In this document: piece by piece, positions 53,160-63,890 of the stretch | How the letters are laid out: each line of letters opens with the position of its first letter | Position numbering within the stretch: the stretch's first letter is position 1 | DNA from: Laccaria trichodermophora | Taxonomy: Eukaryota; Basidiomycota; Agaricomycetes; Agaricales; Hydnangiaceae | Direction of reading: 5' to 3' | Length of the DNA stretch: 64,000 nucleotides | Assembly: GCA_018417955.1 (NCBI GenBank) | Contig: JACTVC010000004.1 | Span: 3,145,431 to 3,209,430 of the forward strand | Position numbers and translations under genes: made by a program | The notes under the pieces: generated by a model | Databases searched by the model: none | What the model saw: only the letters and a program-made list of their open reading frames with translations | What the model was told of the DNA's origin: nothing

Positions 53160-54400
53160 GATGACCAAATCACGTAAAGTGGAGGAAGGGGATCGGGGTT
53201 GGAAAGAGGTGGACCGGAGGCGCGTCGAGTACTTATAATGACTCAATTTTAGCGTTTTTGGGACCTGTGGTCAATGGGTTTTGCTTCCTAGCTGACCCTG
53301 AAAGAGGGCGCGGGCAGACCAATCTGTTGGTTTCCTTCACTTGTATCAATGATATCTTCGATGTCCTGTGCTGTTTATCGCCATGCAATGAGCCCCCAGT
53401 CGGTCCATTAAACTGAATGACGAAGTTAACCATCTAGGCTTATTTGGTTATTAGAAGTGGGTTTATGCCCTTTTTGTGCTCCAGATTCGCTCACGGCAAT
53501 TCGCGGTGGTTGGAGGAACTGTACCTGTGATCGTCGATCAACATCAAAATACTTCCGCAAATACCAAAAGGGGTTTGTCCGGATATGGATGTAATTTATT
53601 TGAAACTCCGCGAAACTCACACATTTCCCGCCGGTAAATGGCATTGAGGAAAGCAAACAAAAAAAAGGTGATTGTTCAGCTTATCTGAGCAACATTGGCA
53701 ACTAGGACCGTTGACCATTTTCTTCTTATTTCCCTCAGATACCACGGGAATTCTCCGTGAATTCAAAGTTGATTCCACCAATCGCACTTTCCCGAACGCT
53801 TTGTCAGGTGGGATCGAAGTGAATATCTCACCCTTGATGCTCCCTGACCTCAATTGCCTTCTAAATCAGCTCGGCTGGGTCACAACGCGTTATCTCTCTT
53901 TGCGATTCATCTATCGTTGACAGCTCGCCTTGTGCATTCTAAATTTGCTCAACATTCGACCACAAGTGAAATCCTTCCAGTGAGGTCGAAATTTTCTTTC
54001 AGAATTTCTGAACACCCCATTCTTTGGCTTAGAATTCTCTCCCTCCCAGAATTAAAAGGTATCTTGGATAGTCGTCTTATCGAGTTCCAGTGCCATTTTA
54101 AGCATTCTACGTTTTTTATGTGAGTGCCTTTTCCATCCTTCACGGAACTAAAACTGGCACCAGAACTTCATTTCCTGGACCGCCGACTCGACCTCAATCA
54201 TCAATGGGAGAGACACGACTCTCGGAATATCCTGTTCTGTCTTCACTGATTAAAATAAATTCACTGAGAAGAGAAGTTCATCTCCCAGATCATCGATGTA
54301 CTCAGAAAAATGGTTAGCCAGGAAAATAACTGTTCTGGCTATGCAGCCAAGAGGCGCCCTATATATCTAGCCACTTCCGATGACCTTCAAAACAAGTCCA
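53160..54400. other. Spacer with weak open frames
   Basis: Frames at 53672-53920 and 53854-54123 look partly protein-like (REFKVDSTNRTFPNALSGGI) but match no family and lack supporting splice structure. They may be remnants. CpG content is still normal up to about 54.4 kb. Confidence 0.35.
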
Positions 54401-55125
54401 AGAACATAATTTATGAACCATAATTGACTGAGTTGTAGCCAATCTCGTAAAATTCATCAAAATTAGCTATATCTCACTCATTTCTGGGCCAATTTGGCTG
54501 TTCTTGGACTCATTTTGATGGATAAACATGTGGGCTTATCCATGCATGTAGTACTCTATGGGATGAGTAAGGGTTGCTGGGTTGATATCCCTGGGAATAC
54601 CCATGTTGTTACCTAGGCTCTTTCAATACCATTTCATTAGGATATCTCATTTCATTGGGACCTCTGGCCATTTCATAACACTTTCATCAACGATATTTTA
54701 TTAGAATCCTTGACCCTTTCATACCCATTTTTTAGATGTTTTATTGTGCCTTCTGGCTCTCTCATTACCATCTCTAGAATGCTCCTTGTTCTCACTCCTC
54801 ACTCAAGATGTGTGCTTTGACACACATATCCTTCAAAGAATTTCAATAGGCACTCACTCACTCACATGAGTGTCTACTGCTAAGTACCTGAATCCTCTTT
54901 TCATCTTTGTCCAGTGTGCCTCTTTTCTGTCATTTCCCCTCTCTTCAAAGTAGATGACCAGTTTCTTGTCTCCTCTGTTGAACTTCCATTCTTCCACAGT
55001 GGTGACTGAGACAGGGGACTGGTTTTCTGCTCTGCTTTCTAATCGGGTATCAAAACTGCATTGATATGTGCCGCTTTAACACATACATGCTGATGCTGAT
55101 TACTTGGTTTTCAGGCAGTGTTGAC

Positions 55126-55214
55126 TTGACCCCTTTGACCTGGTCAATAAACAGGATCAAGTCAATGGGTCAGTTATTGACTGACCAGTCAGTCAATAAG
55201 GTCAAAGGGGTCAA
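55126..55214. repeat. Inverted repeat, 16-bp arms
   Basis: TTGACCCCTTTGACCT (55126-55141) pairs with AGGTCAAAGGGGTCAA (55199-55214). The loop is itself rich in GTCAATAA / TTATTGAC and TGACTGACCAGTCAGTCA palindromes. Could be a small MITE core or a protein-binding cluster. Confidence 0.6.
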
Positions 55215-55924
55215 TGTCACACGACTTATTTGTGGCCTTGCCTGTCAGAGTTTCAATACTTCCAGAAGTGCAGTGGGTGAAAAGAAGGAAGGAGTTTATG
55301 AAGTTAATATGAACTCTCCTTCTGCACATCGAACGAGGTGCTTTGGAGAAAAGATGGCATGTGCTGTGCCAGCCTCACCACCTGTTCACTCAAAAACTAC
55401 ATTCTAACACTACACTTATTCCTTGTTTTGCTAGCAAACTATAATTTTGGCAGAATGTTGAGCCAAGAGCAAGAAAATGCCAATTACAGCTAAATGCAAA
55501 ACCATAGACACCTCACCGTGCTGAAATTTCTTGACTCTGCCTCAGTTTGTGTAAGCAACCATTTGAGGAAAGAAGCAGGCACCAATGATGCAAATCCTCC
55601 ACCAACTCAGGTATAAGTAATGTAATGGAGTGCTCCATGCTCCATTTGAGGTTATAATGATATGGACTTGTGCTGAATGCAGTTGTTTGCACAAGGCGAG
55701 GCAGGGACCAGAAAAGTTCAGGAGGTGTCTAGGGTTTTGCATTTAGCTGTAATATTATTTTCTTTGCAATCCTTCTACATGTTACAGGTACAGTTACTAG
55801 CTCAGGTACTGAAAGTCTTGACTTGTCTCCCTGTTGTAACCCACAAAGCTCTTCCCAAACCACTGTCAAGGCCCCACACAGTAAACAAAGACTTCTATCC
55901 ATTGCAGGAGGATAGGTTAGTTTT

Positions 55925-56251
55925 GTGGCTGAAGTGAAAAACCAAGACTTAATTTCTTGTTTCTCACAAGTCACAGACAACCAAGGGACTGTTGTGGACT
56001 TCTCGTATGCTCATTGTGAAACCCTGACTCTGCCACAAAAGCACCTGCACCTAGGCAGCATCGAGAGGGACCCAGAATACGACTTCAGGTTCAGCCTAGA
56101 CCTTGGTTCCAAATCCTCTTCATCAGCAAGTACCCCTGATCTCATCTCTTTGGCTGGTGTGCTGAGAGAGTGGGTGAGGGCAGGGATCACAGTTTCTCAT
56201 GTACCCAGCATGATGTTGCCCATGGTGCTCAAGCTTGTTCTTGAGGGTTAA
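55925..56251 (+). CDS. Hypothetical open frame in subtelomere
   Basis: 108 codons from ATG 55925: EVKNQDLISCFSQVTDNQGT, RDPEYDFRFSLDLGSKSSSS, VREWVRAGITVSHVPSMMLP-like tail. The sequence is protein-like but has no known domain and is surrounded by repeat DNA. It may be a piece of a decayed element gene. Confidence 0.25.
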   Translation: MAEVKNQDLISCFSQVTDNQGTVVDFSYAHCETLTLPQKHLHLGSIERDPEYDFRFSLDLGSKSSSSASTPDLISLAGVLREWVRAGITVSHVPSMMLPMVLKLVLEG

Positions 56252-56516
56252 GATAAAGAAGATTTTTGTTAATGAAGGGGTTAGAGATTGTGCATCATGG
56301 TGAGTGGACTAGACTCACACAAAAATTGGCTATTCTAATGTTGAGCTGCTGCAGTCTTGAGTATGCAGTGAGATCTTGGAGAACAGTGTGCTGTGGCAAA
56401 ATGTTTTGTTTCAAACATCTGAATGATGTATGCACTCTGACAGATTCAAATACAACTGGATCATCATCTTCTATGTAGTGGCTAAACAGCCCAAATGGCA
56501 CAGGGCACTGCCCTCA

Positions 56517-57058
56517 CTAGTGTCACCAATGGCCCAGCCTGGGGCTACAGGCCACCAGGGTGAGCCAATGTTTTAGGCAAGCCGAGCTGCTAAATGGCTC
56601 CCAGCCCAGAGCCAGCCTGAGCTGGCCCAAGCCATGTCTCAAGTTGCATAAATATCAGAGCCACCAAATAGCTCTGAAGCTCCTAAATATAATACTAAAC
56701 ACTGTGTAAAAGGTCCTAGTGCCATTTTGAATGTATAATTTTGTACTTTTCTTGCCAGAGCCATCTCGCAAGAAAATTTGTTATAGGTATGAGAAGATAA
56801 ACATGGCCAAATAATCTCATCAAAGATATTGATTTGTGCAAAACTCAATAGTATGACTTACTTCTTTTGTAAGGATGGTCTACACTACTTATTTGACAGT
56901 TAAAAGGTGTAAGTAAAGCATAAAAACAACTAAGATTTGGGCATTTTCAATTGGCTTAGCCAGCCCAGAGCCACTCAGGGTGGCCCAGAGCCATTTCCAT
57001 CAGCCCAAGTGCCTCAGCTGGGCCATGGGTAAGCTGGGCAGGCTGTTGGCATCACTAG
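56517..57058. mobile_element. TIR element (542 bp) with CTAGTG ends
   Basis: The left end CTAGTGTCACCAATGGCCCA (56517) and the right end, read in reverse complement CTAGTGATGCCAACAGCCTG (57058), are imperfect inverted repeats. They are flanked by a 6-bp duplication CCCTCA (56511-56516 and 57059-57064). Inside, AGCCCAGAGCC motifs occur near both ends. No coding frame. Confidence 0.65.
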
Positions 57059-57167
57059 CCCTCATTGTGAATCACTCTGTTCACTTGAGAACTACACCAT
57101 ATCCCTTGCCTCACTGACTGACAAGAAACGAAAACAACCATCTTCACCACTCCTCCACATTCGATCT

Positions 57168-57644
57168 ATGTCAAACAAAACAATCCCCTCTGATTCTACA
57201 AACAATGAGGCCTCAGGTTTTTCTTCACAAGGTCAATCATGTGCCTCACAACATCTGGATCCAACACATCTGGTGGAAGAAGAAGCTTCTAGGAGTGGCA
57301 GAGGAGGTAATTCTCCTTCTCCCATACCACATACATCCTCCATGTTACCACCACCTTTTCTTGCAGAATCTGCGAAAGATTCATCATGGTATTCAATCCC
57401 TACACCCCCCTACTCACTATCCAGAGGCTCCTCTGTTTCAAAGTTGTTGCTTCAGCTGTCCTCAGATACATCTTTCTCTCCATCTACAGGGAAACCCCAT
57501 TACTCTATACATCTCATGACTGGTGCTTTATTGGCAACTCCGATTGGGCCAACCTCATCTAACATGACCTGTGCTATGTCATCCAGCACAACCAGGGCTA
57601 CTGTTGTGGCTTTTGTTTTTTTGCTGTATACTTTGATGTGCTGA
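57168..57644 (+). CDS. Hypothetical Ser/Pro-rich open frame
   Basis: 158 codons: SNKTIPSDSTNNEASGFSSQ.. ending in a hydrophobic FVFLLYTLMC. Composition is consistent with a disordered protein, but CpG-depleted DNA easily yields such frames. No domain and no splice evidence. Confidence 0.25.
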   Translation: MSNKTIPSDSTNNEASGFSSQGQSCASQHLDPTHLVEEEASRSGRGGNSPSPIPHTSSMLPPPFLAESAKDSSWYSIPTPPYSLSRGSSVSKLLLQLSSDTSFSPSTGKPHYSIHLMTGALLATPIGPTSSNMTCAMSSSTTRATVVAFVFLLYTLMC

Positions 57645-58149
57645 GCCCTGGTGTCGTTTTTTTCTGTTTGTTGGTTTAGGTTTTCACCTTGTCCCTGTAT
57701 CAGTAATTTGCTCAGGCTGTGGTCTGGTTCATGTACTTATATCACATATGCATCCCATTTACTGTACTAACTGATTTGAACATGCACATTCAAGTTCTTG
57801 TGGAAAGGGGAGTGATTCACATAGTACTCCAAACAAGGGCGAATCAGACAAGTGAGCAAATTGGTGACAATTTGTGTGAAAAAATGCTTCAACTGCTTAT
57901 TGTATTCAAAATCTTGAACCTGCCCACCAAAAATAATTGTCAAACATAAATTGGAAAATGGACCCTGACTGTTCTTTCTATCCTGGTTCAATCATGCAAA
58001 TGAATATATTATCAACTGAAATAAAAAACTACAATACTTGGAACTAAGGTATACAAAACTGTGGAGCTGTATAAATTTGTGCTTCATCAGGAATTGAACT
58101 CATGGTCACATGGCTTCATGGAATTGGGCACACCACACATTACAGGGTC

Positions 58150-59246
58150 TTGCATAAATAAGTTCAGGTAGGCTGGTGACCAGCCATTTCACACTCTGCT
58201 GCACTCTGTGTGAAACGGCTGGTAACAACAAACCACTTTTGACTGAGTCACGCTCTGTCACATCCAACTTAGTGAAATTTCATGCTTCGTCGCTACTAAC
58301 TACGCTGTCGTCACCTTCACCCTCTTCCTCCTCTTCCCTTGTTTCCTCGAGATCACCATAAACATCAACAGGTATCAAAAATATGTTCAAGCTCATCCAT
58401 CAGCTCAACCAACTCTCCCTCCTGCTCCCTTTCTCCCCCTGCTCCTCCTCTTCCATCTCATCTATGTGAGTCACCCTGCTGGGTTCACTGGAGCAGCTGG
58501 AGGGTTGTTGTGGTCTATCTTTGGGAGTGTGGATGGGGTGGACTGTGGCAGCGCAGTTATTGGCCTCACACATCTTCGTTGTGCAACTGAGGCCTTTTTT
58601 AATGGGTTCTTTGTACTGTTGGTCAGTTGTTGTAGCCCAATTGGCCTGAGTTCTTTGTATTTAGAAACTATGTACCTGTCAAATCTCCCCCTCTCAGATA
58701 TCTAGTAGCACCTTACATCATCTGCTCCCCTGAACGCCAGAACTCTGAACAGTGAACTGAAGCTTGAAGTCTCACTTCATTTTGAAAAAAAAAAAATTTT
58801 CTACAAACCTATCTAATCTTAATCTATGGCTTTCGAAATGTCGAAAAAATCGAACATGAGGTGAATGGTTTTTGACATGTTGAGGTCAAATTTTTCTAAG
58901 CAGTGTCACGCTAGGGGGAACCCCTTGGAATTGTGTCTGTTCTGCCCAGTCCTTACACGGTACCCTTGCCTTTCACAATCTGCCTCCTATTTTTGGTAGT
59001 CATTGGTGTTGTTGTGGTAGATATTGGTGCTGTTTGCCAGTAGTACAAAAAGGGAAGGGTCCATGTAAGGTACTGGTCACGAGTCTAAAGTTCAGGTGGA
59101 GAATTCACAAAATGTTGTTTGTGAGTAATTGTTTGTGGCTGCGTCATGACTATCGTGATGATTATGGGTGACAACTGTCTCTTTGGGCACACATCAACAT
59201 AAGCAAACAGCTTTTTAAAAACGTCCACCTGAACTTATTTATGCAA
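58150..59246. mobile_element. TIR element (~1.1 kb) with TTGCATAAATAAG ends
   Basis: TTGCATAAATAAGTTCAGGT (58150-58169) pairs perfectly with its reverse complement at 59227-59246. Just inside the left end is a hairpin built on CCAGCCATTTCACAC / GTGTGAAACGGCTGG (58182-58223). Target duplication is not obvious. No intact transposase is visible in the ~1.06-kb interior, which is Ser/Pro-coding at best. Confidence 0.7.
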
Positions 59247-59746
59247 CACACTACACAGAAAGCAGCCTTTTAGACCATTGCACCATAGTGACATTGCTGT
59301 CACTTGAGACAGGGTCCAAAGAATTTTTAGGACAAATCAGGACATATGTACCTCCATAATTGTTGCCATTTGTAAAATAAAGAAGCTGGTGTGCATCTCG
59401 AAAACATCAATTGTCAAAATTACAAAATGAAGAACAATAAAAACATTGAGCACATTCAATTTGCATATTTAAACAATTTCTTTGTGAAATAATCTTGGTA
59501 GCCATGGCAACACCACTCAGCTGAAGAATATGTTAAAGAATAAAATAATGAAAATGACCACTCGATGTGCTCGACGTTCTCTTATTGTTCATCCATTTGA
59601 GATTTTGATAATCAATATTTTTGGGTTGTACATCAGCTTTATTATTCAACAAGTGTCTACAATTATGGAGGTGCCTTTGCCCAGATCAAACATTGGACCC
59701 TGCCTCAAGTGTGTACAGCAAAACATAAATCTTCAAGTTTCTAGCT

Positions 59747-59983
59747 CACTGGATGCAAGCCACATTAAATTATTGTAAAGAAATTTCAAATAATTTTACA
59801 GTAACAATGTCTGAAAAATTGTAAAGTTATTGTGACTTTTCCTTCACAAACAATGGTATTATCTAAGCAAAAATCACAATAAGTTTTCAATTTTTCAGAC
59901 ATTGTTACTGTAAAATTATTTGAAATTTCTTTACAATTTCTTTACAATAATTTGGTTTAAGTAAATGTGGCTTGCTTCCAGTG
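59747..59983. mobile_element. Palindromic MITE (237 bp)
   Basis: The ends CACTGGATGCAAGCCACATT and, in reverse complement, CACTGGAAGCAAGCCACATT open two arms. The arms share AAATTATTGTAAAGAAATTT and TACAGTAACAATGTCTGAAA, leaving a central loop of about 65 bp. The right arm has an extra CTTTACAATTT copy and a GGTTTAAGTA insertion. It would fold into a long hairpin. Confidence 0.8.
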
Positions 59984-61415
59984 AAGTTTCAAAGCTTCAT
60001 GACCCACTACATTCCTTGGGGGACAGTGTATACAAGTAAAGACACACTCCCCAAATTGGGACAGCTACACATAGGGTCATAATGCGGCACATATGGTAAA
60101 TTGCCAGCACATTGATGTGTTCCTGCTCTTTAGTGTGTTGATTTTATGTGTGTTCAACACATCGAGATGTGTCCAACTTCAGTTCTTTTCATCTTTTTTT
60201 TACAAGTCCTTCTGTGCTCAGGTAAATGGCCATATGTATAATATGTAAATAAGATGTATTCCTTATGTATGAGAATTACAATTATATGGGAAGGTATACA
60301 TACTATGTAGAAGTAGGAAGGTAGAAGGAAGGTAGGGACACCACCTGTCCCCTTCAATAACCCTATAGTTGGCAATCCCCATGCTACCCTATCAAAGTTG
60401 CATGCCCTCTCCCTGATGATAAGTCCTTGGCACCTGCACTCATTGTCAGTGGGTCTGGTTGTTGGCAGACATTGCTGGTGCTCATGTAGTGGCTCGACAT
60501 TTTGGCACTCATGTGTGGTGTCCATATTTGGGTGCTTTTCTCAATGCTTGAATGAAGTGTGCACTGTTGAATACTTCATTTGAGTGCTTTTGTCTATATC
60601 ATATCTTAGCTCCTATTCAAGACACCCACCTACACAATGGCCTCTAAACTAAGTATGATAGAGCTTCCATCGCTCTGTTGATGATCTTTTCATCCTCATT
60701 TGATCAGCTGTACATCATTTGGTGATAAGTAAAAGCTTGAGTGGCTGATGATAGCAGGCCCATCAGAAGAAGAAAAGTGGAGAGTATCAAAACATGCAGT
60801 TCTGAGAGATCCATTAAATAGATTATTAAATCAGTTGCCGATGTTGGAAAAGAATCAAGTTGGAAATTGGAATCAAATACTTTCTGAGAACACAAAGAGC
60901 TTATCACCAAATATTGCCATTGAATATCTGCAGTTCCTTAATTAATTAAGAATAGGTAAAGCATATACTCCAAATTCTAAGACAAGCAGGAAAGTGAGAT
61001 GGCTAAGGTTGGTAGAATGCCAATAGAATGCCATGGTGTTCCTAAATTCAAGGACATCTGAGTTATGGGAAATCCAAATGTCCAAGTGTCTGGCAGACAG
61101 TCTGAACATCCAGGATACCAAATATAGCCACATGGGCCACTTCTGTCAGTGTTTCTTTCAGGGGCTACAACATGGCTACAACATTTCCTCCAAAGACTGT
61201 GTGCTCAAATGGTGTACTTACAGCAATAGAACTTTATTCTGATGTTATTAGTGCTAAGTGGGTGAAGCCTCGACCTATATGCAAGGTGAAAAGTCACAGG
61301 AACAAATTGGGAACAAAGGCACACAAATGCCACTGCATAGCTGCATCAAGAACTATTAGAAGATTAGCTTTCTGCAATGATGAGCATCGAGTTCCAATGC
61401 CTCTTTGATGTTTTC
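59984..61415. other. CpG-poor spacer with fragmentary frames
   Basis: Protein-like fragments occur at 60748-60945 (LRDPLNRLLNQLPMLEKNQV, LSPNIAIEYLQFLN) and 61172-61408 (VKSHRNKLGTKAHKCHCIAA). They are interrupted and may be upstream parts of the KDZ-associated gene, but I cannot align them to it. Confidence 0.3.
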
Positions 61416-62407
61416 CATGCTCAGCCCTCACTCTCTGATGGCTTGAGTCTTGACCAAGTTGTCCGCTTTGTTGTCTATGCCAGCTGTCTTTGAGATGATA
61501 TCCTGCTTGTCCTACCTGCCAACCATCCACTAGAAAATGTTCCCAATTTTTTACTGCACTCGGTGCAAGGTTTTTTAAGTGAGGCATGCTCTATTCATTT
61601 GGATTTAATCCCCCACTTCTGGGGTGCGCTTCATGAGACAGTGTGGGGAGGAACCTTTGGGAAATTCCTTGAAAAGGAACCCCATATGTCAGCCTTTTCT
61701 CAGCATGGGCACAATCATGGCCTTAGTACATTGTTTCTGCATGAATTTTATATGGTTTGAATGTAACCTTACCTTCCATTTTCCAAAATAGCTCTTGATA
61801 CAATTTACCCCCCATCACATCTATGCCAAAATCTGAATTTCAGCCATGCATCAAAGCAACTGGCACTAAAAAAGACAGAAGCTCATCAAGCTGTTCTCTT
61901 CACCCTGGCTTCAGGTGCAGTGCCTGTATGGTCAGTGCACCTTGTCTGTGAACATGAGTGTAATGTGTGCTATCATTTTTCTCACTGACACATTATATCC
62001 AGAGTGCAAAACAAATTACCACCACAATTTCCACATCTTCACAGGTCAGCACACATATTACACAACTACGAATATCCCAGATATTATTCAAGTTGGTGAA
62101 CAACAGTTTGTAGAGAGGAAGGTCATCAAGCTCTGGATCAATATGATGCTCATATCTTGGACTTCAGCAACAAATTGCACTCGATTGTACAACCTTGCGA
62201 TAGGAGGACAGCTCCATTGCAAAACACCCCTGTTCCTTGGCAGTTTAGTCTCGCAGTTACATCTGATGTCTATGATGGATTTACAATTTTATCCCTCCTT
62301 GAGGACTGTCAACTTCACCATCAGATTTTAATGGTACCTCATGGTGGCCCAGCCAAGGAACGGTTCAAGGCTGCAGTCCAAGCATGAAACAACTGTATGC
62401 GACTTTA

Positions 62408-63080
62408 CAGTGGCGCTCAAATGAAATGCAACTGATAAATTTGAGATTTCTTGACAACTGATGTTGTAATTTGAATGAATCAAAGTGTAGTCACAAAGTA
62501 CTCTCTGGGATGGATTTAACGAGGTGGTTTACAGGATATAAAGTGTGCATGGTTCTCCCTTGAGGGGTTTATCTTTGAATCTGTCAATTTTGGACTTTCT
62601 CAATAATTTTTTTCATGGAATTTGAAGTAGGCCATCTGAAAAAGCCTTTTTTTCTGAGTAGAATAGCATTTTGTTTGATCAAAAAATGTAGCCATGTTCA
62701 TGAGTTATAGGCTGTCAAAAGTGGCCATTTTGTATATTTTATGGCATTTTGACTAAAAATAGCCATTTTCAGCCCCATGTTGCTCATGAACAAGGGGTTG
62801 TTTTTTAATCAAACGAAATGCTATTCCACTCATAAAAAAAGGGTCTTTCAGATGGCTGACTTCAAATTCCATGAAAAAAATTATTGAGAAAATTCAAAAT
62901 TGACAGATTCAAAGATAATCCCCTCAAAAAAGAACCATGCACACTTTATCCCCTGTAAACTACGTCATAAAATCCACCCCAGAGAGTACTTTGGGACTAC
63001 ACTTTGATTCATTCAAATTGCAACATCAGTTGTCGAGAAATCTCAAATTTTATCAGTTGCGTTTCATTTGAGCGCCACTG
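62408..63080. mobile_element. Palindromic Tc1/mariner-type MITE (673 bp) with TA duplication
   Basis: The left end CAGTGGCGCTCAAATGAAAT (62408) and the right end, in reverse complement CAGTGGCGCTCAAATGAAAC (63080), open arms of about 320 bp that are complementary almost throughout (for example CAACTGATGTTG, GAATGAATCAAAGTGTAGTC, GTACTCTCTGGG, AAGTGTGCATGGTTC). TA flanks both ends (62406-62407, 63081-63082). Removing the element plus one TA restores the host frame as CGACTTTATGGTCAACC (RLYGQ). TA targets and CAGTGG-type ends are Tc1/mariner features. No transposase. Confidence 0.92.
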
Positions 63081-63136
63081 TATGGTCAACCAGAGTTGAG
63101 ACACCACTGCTTGACTTGCACTCATTTTTTTGAAGG

Positions 63137-63194
63137 CAAGTATTTATTTATTTACTATTTCAGCAATGGGAATTGATTCCCGCATTTAATTACA
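63137..63194 (+). other. Likely GC-AG intron in the KDZ-associated gene
   Basis: HFFEG and NQKVS become continuous if GCAAGT (63137) is the donor and ATTACAG (63188-63194) the acceptor. GC donors followed by AAGT are the common minor class. Confidence 0.5.
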
Positions 63195-63890
63195 GGGAAC
63201 CAAAAGGTATCCATTGCAGTGATTGACAGTGTCACTGTTGGCCACCCATGCTGTGCCATTCACAACTGTCACCTTCCTCTAGAAAACAATTGGCATCAGT
63301 TCTGCATAGCACATCAAGGACAGGAAGCAGTATGTGCTGTAATTGGCTGTTCTCAACTGGCATGACCTTCACACAAGACATGCAAGCACCCTGATCATGA
63401 GAAGGTCGAGGGTGTTCATAACGACCAGGGACAAGCACGCTTCCAGCTACAGGAATGCCTTCACCATGCTCATATAGCCCACCCTAATGATGCATTGGGT
63501 GCAGACATGGTGGATGCCAGTGATCTCATGGATGGAGAGGATGTAGTTGAGGCATTTGATGTTGCATGAGATGGGTGGGCGCTTCCTGTGCAAGACCTGA
63601 CAAAACGCCCAAAAATCCGGGGCATCAACAAACTCACAATGAACAACTCATCGCCGCCCCTTGTGGAATGATTATAGCCCAGGAAACTTTCTATGGCGCA
63701 GAAGCCATCACAACTGTTATTGTAAGTTGGGTGCTCATGAGAGTCTTTTACCACCATCTGTACTAATTATTGTTCTAGGAGATGATTAAGCAAACATACA
63801 GACTTCCAGGATCAATGCCTGAGCACAATTTTTTTGACAACAACTGCTCACTCACCAAGGCTGTAAAGAATGACCCAGTGTTCCAGAACT

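Larger units (their letters stand above)
54400..63890. other. CpG-depleted subtelomeric domain
   Basis: From about 54.4 kb CG dinucleotides become rare: for instance only two occur in 56161-57060, whereas coding stretches near 13.7 kb have four or five per 60 bp. TG and CA are frequent. The domain is filled with TIR elements, MITEs and remnants. CpG loss with TG/CA gain is what long-term CpG methylation of repeats produces. Confidence 0.75.
61420..63890 (+). pseudogene. KDZ-transposon-associated cysteine-cluster (CxC5/CxC6-type) gene, truncated by the telomere
   Basis: Pieces in order: LSDGLSLDQVVRFVVYASCL then TGA then DDILLVLPANHPLENV; FLSEACSIHLDLIPHFWGAL, HETVWGGTFGKFLEKEPHMS; CKTNYHHNFHIFTGQHTYYT, NIPDIIQVGEQQFVERKVIK, LWINMMLISWTSATNCTRLY; after a frame change VYDGFTILSLLEDCQLHHQI; MRLY [MITE 62408-63080] GQPELRHHCLTCTHFFEG; a GC-AG intron (63137-63194); NQKVSIAVIDSVTVGHPCCA, IHNCHLPLENNWHQF; a TGA; GQARFQLQECLHHAH; a TGA; QLIAAPCGMIIAQETFYGAE; an intron (63722-63778); EMIKQTYRLPGSMPEHNFFD, NNCSLTKAVKNDPVFQNF, then telomere. 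This is the Cys-cluster protein that accompanies KDZ transposases in basidiomycetes. Stops, a frameshift, a MITE and truncation make it dead. Family naming is from memory of these motifs. Confidence 0.75.

Noticed and set aside
58080..58145. tRNA-like B-box (minus strand GAGTTCAATTCCTG)
   Set aside because: No A-box at the right spacing and no fold; likely chance in CpG-poor DNA.
60154..60525. 123-aa minus-strand frame in the subtelomere
   Set aside because: Low CpG DNA readily leaves open frames; no domain or splice support.
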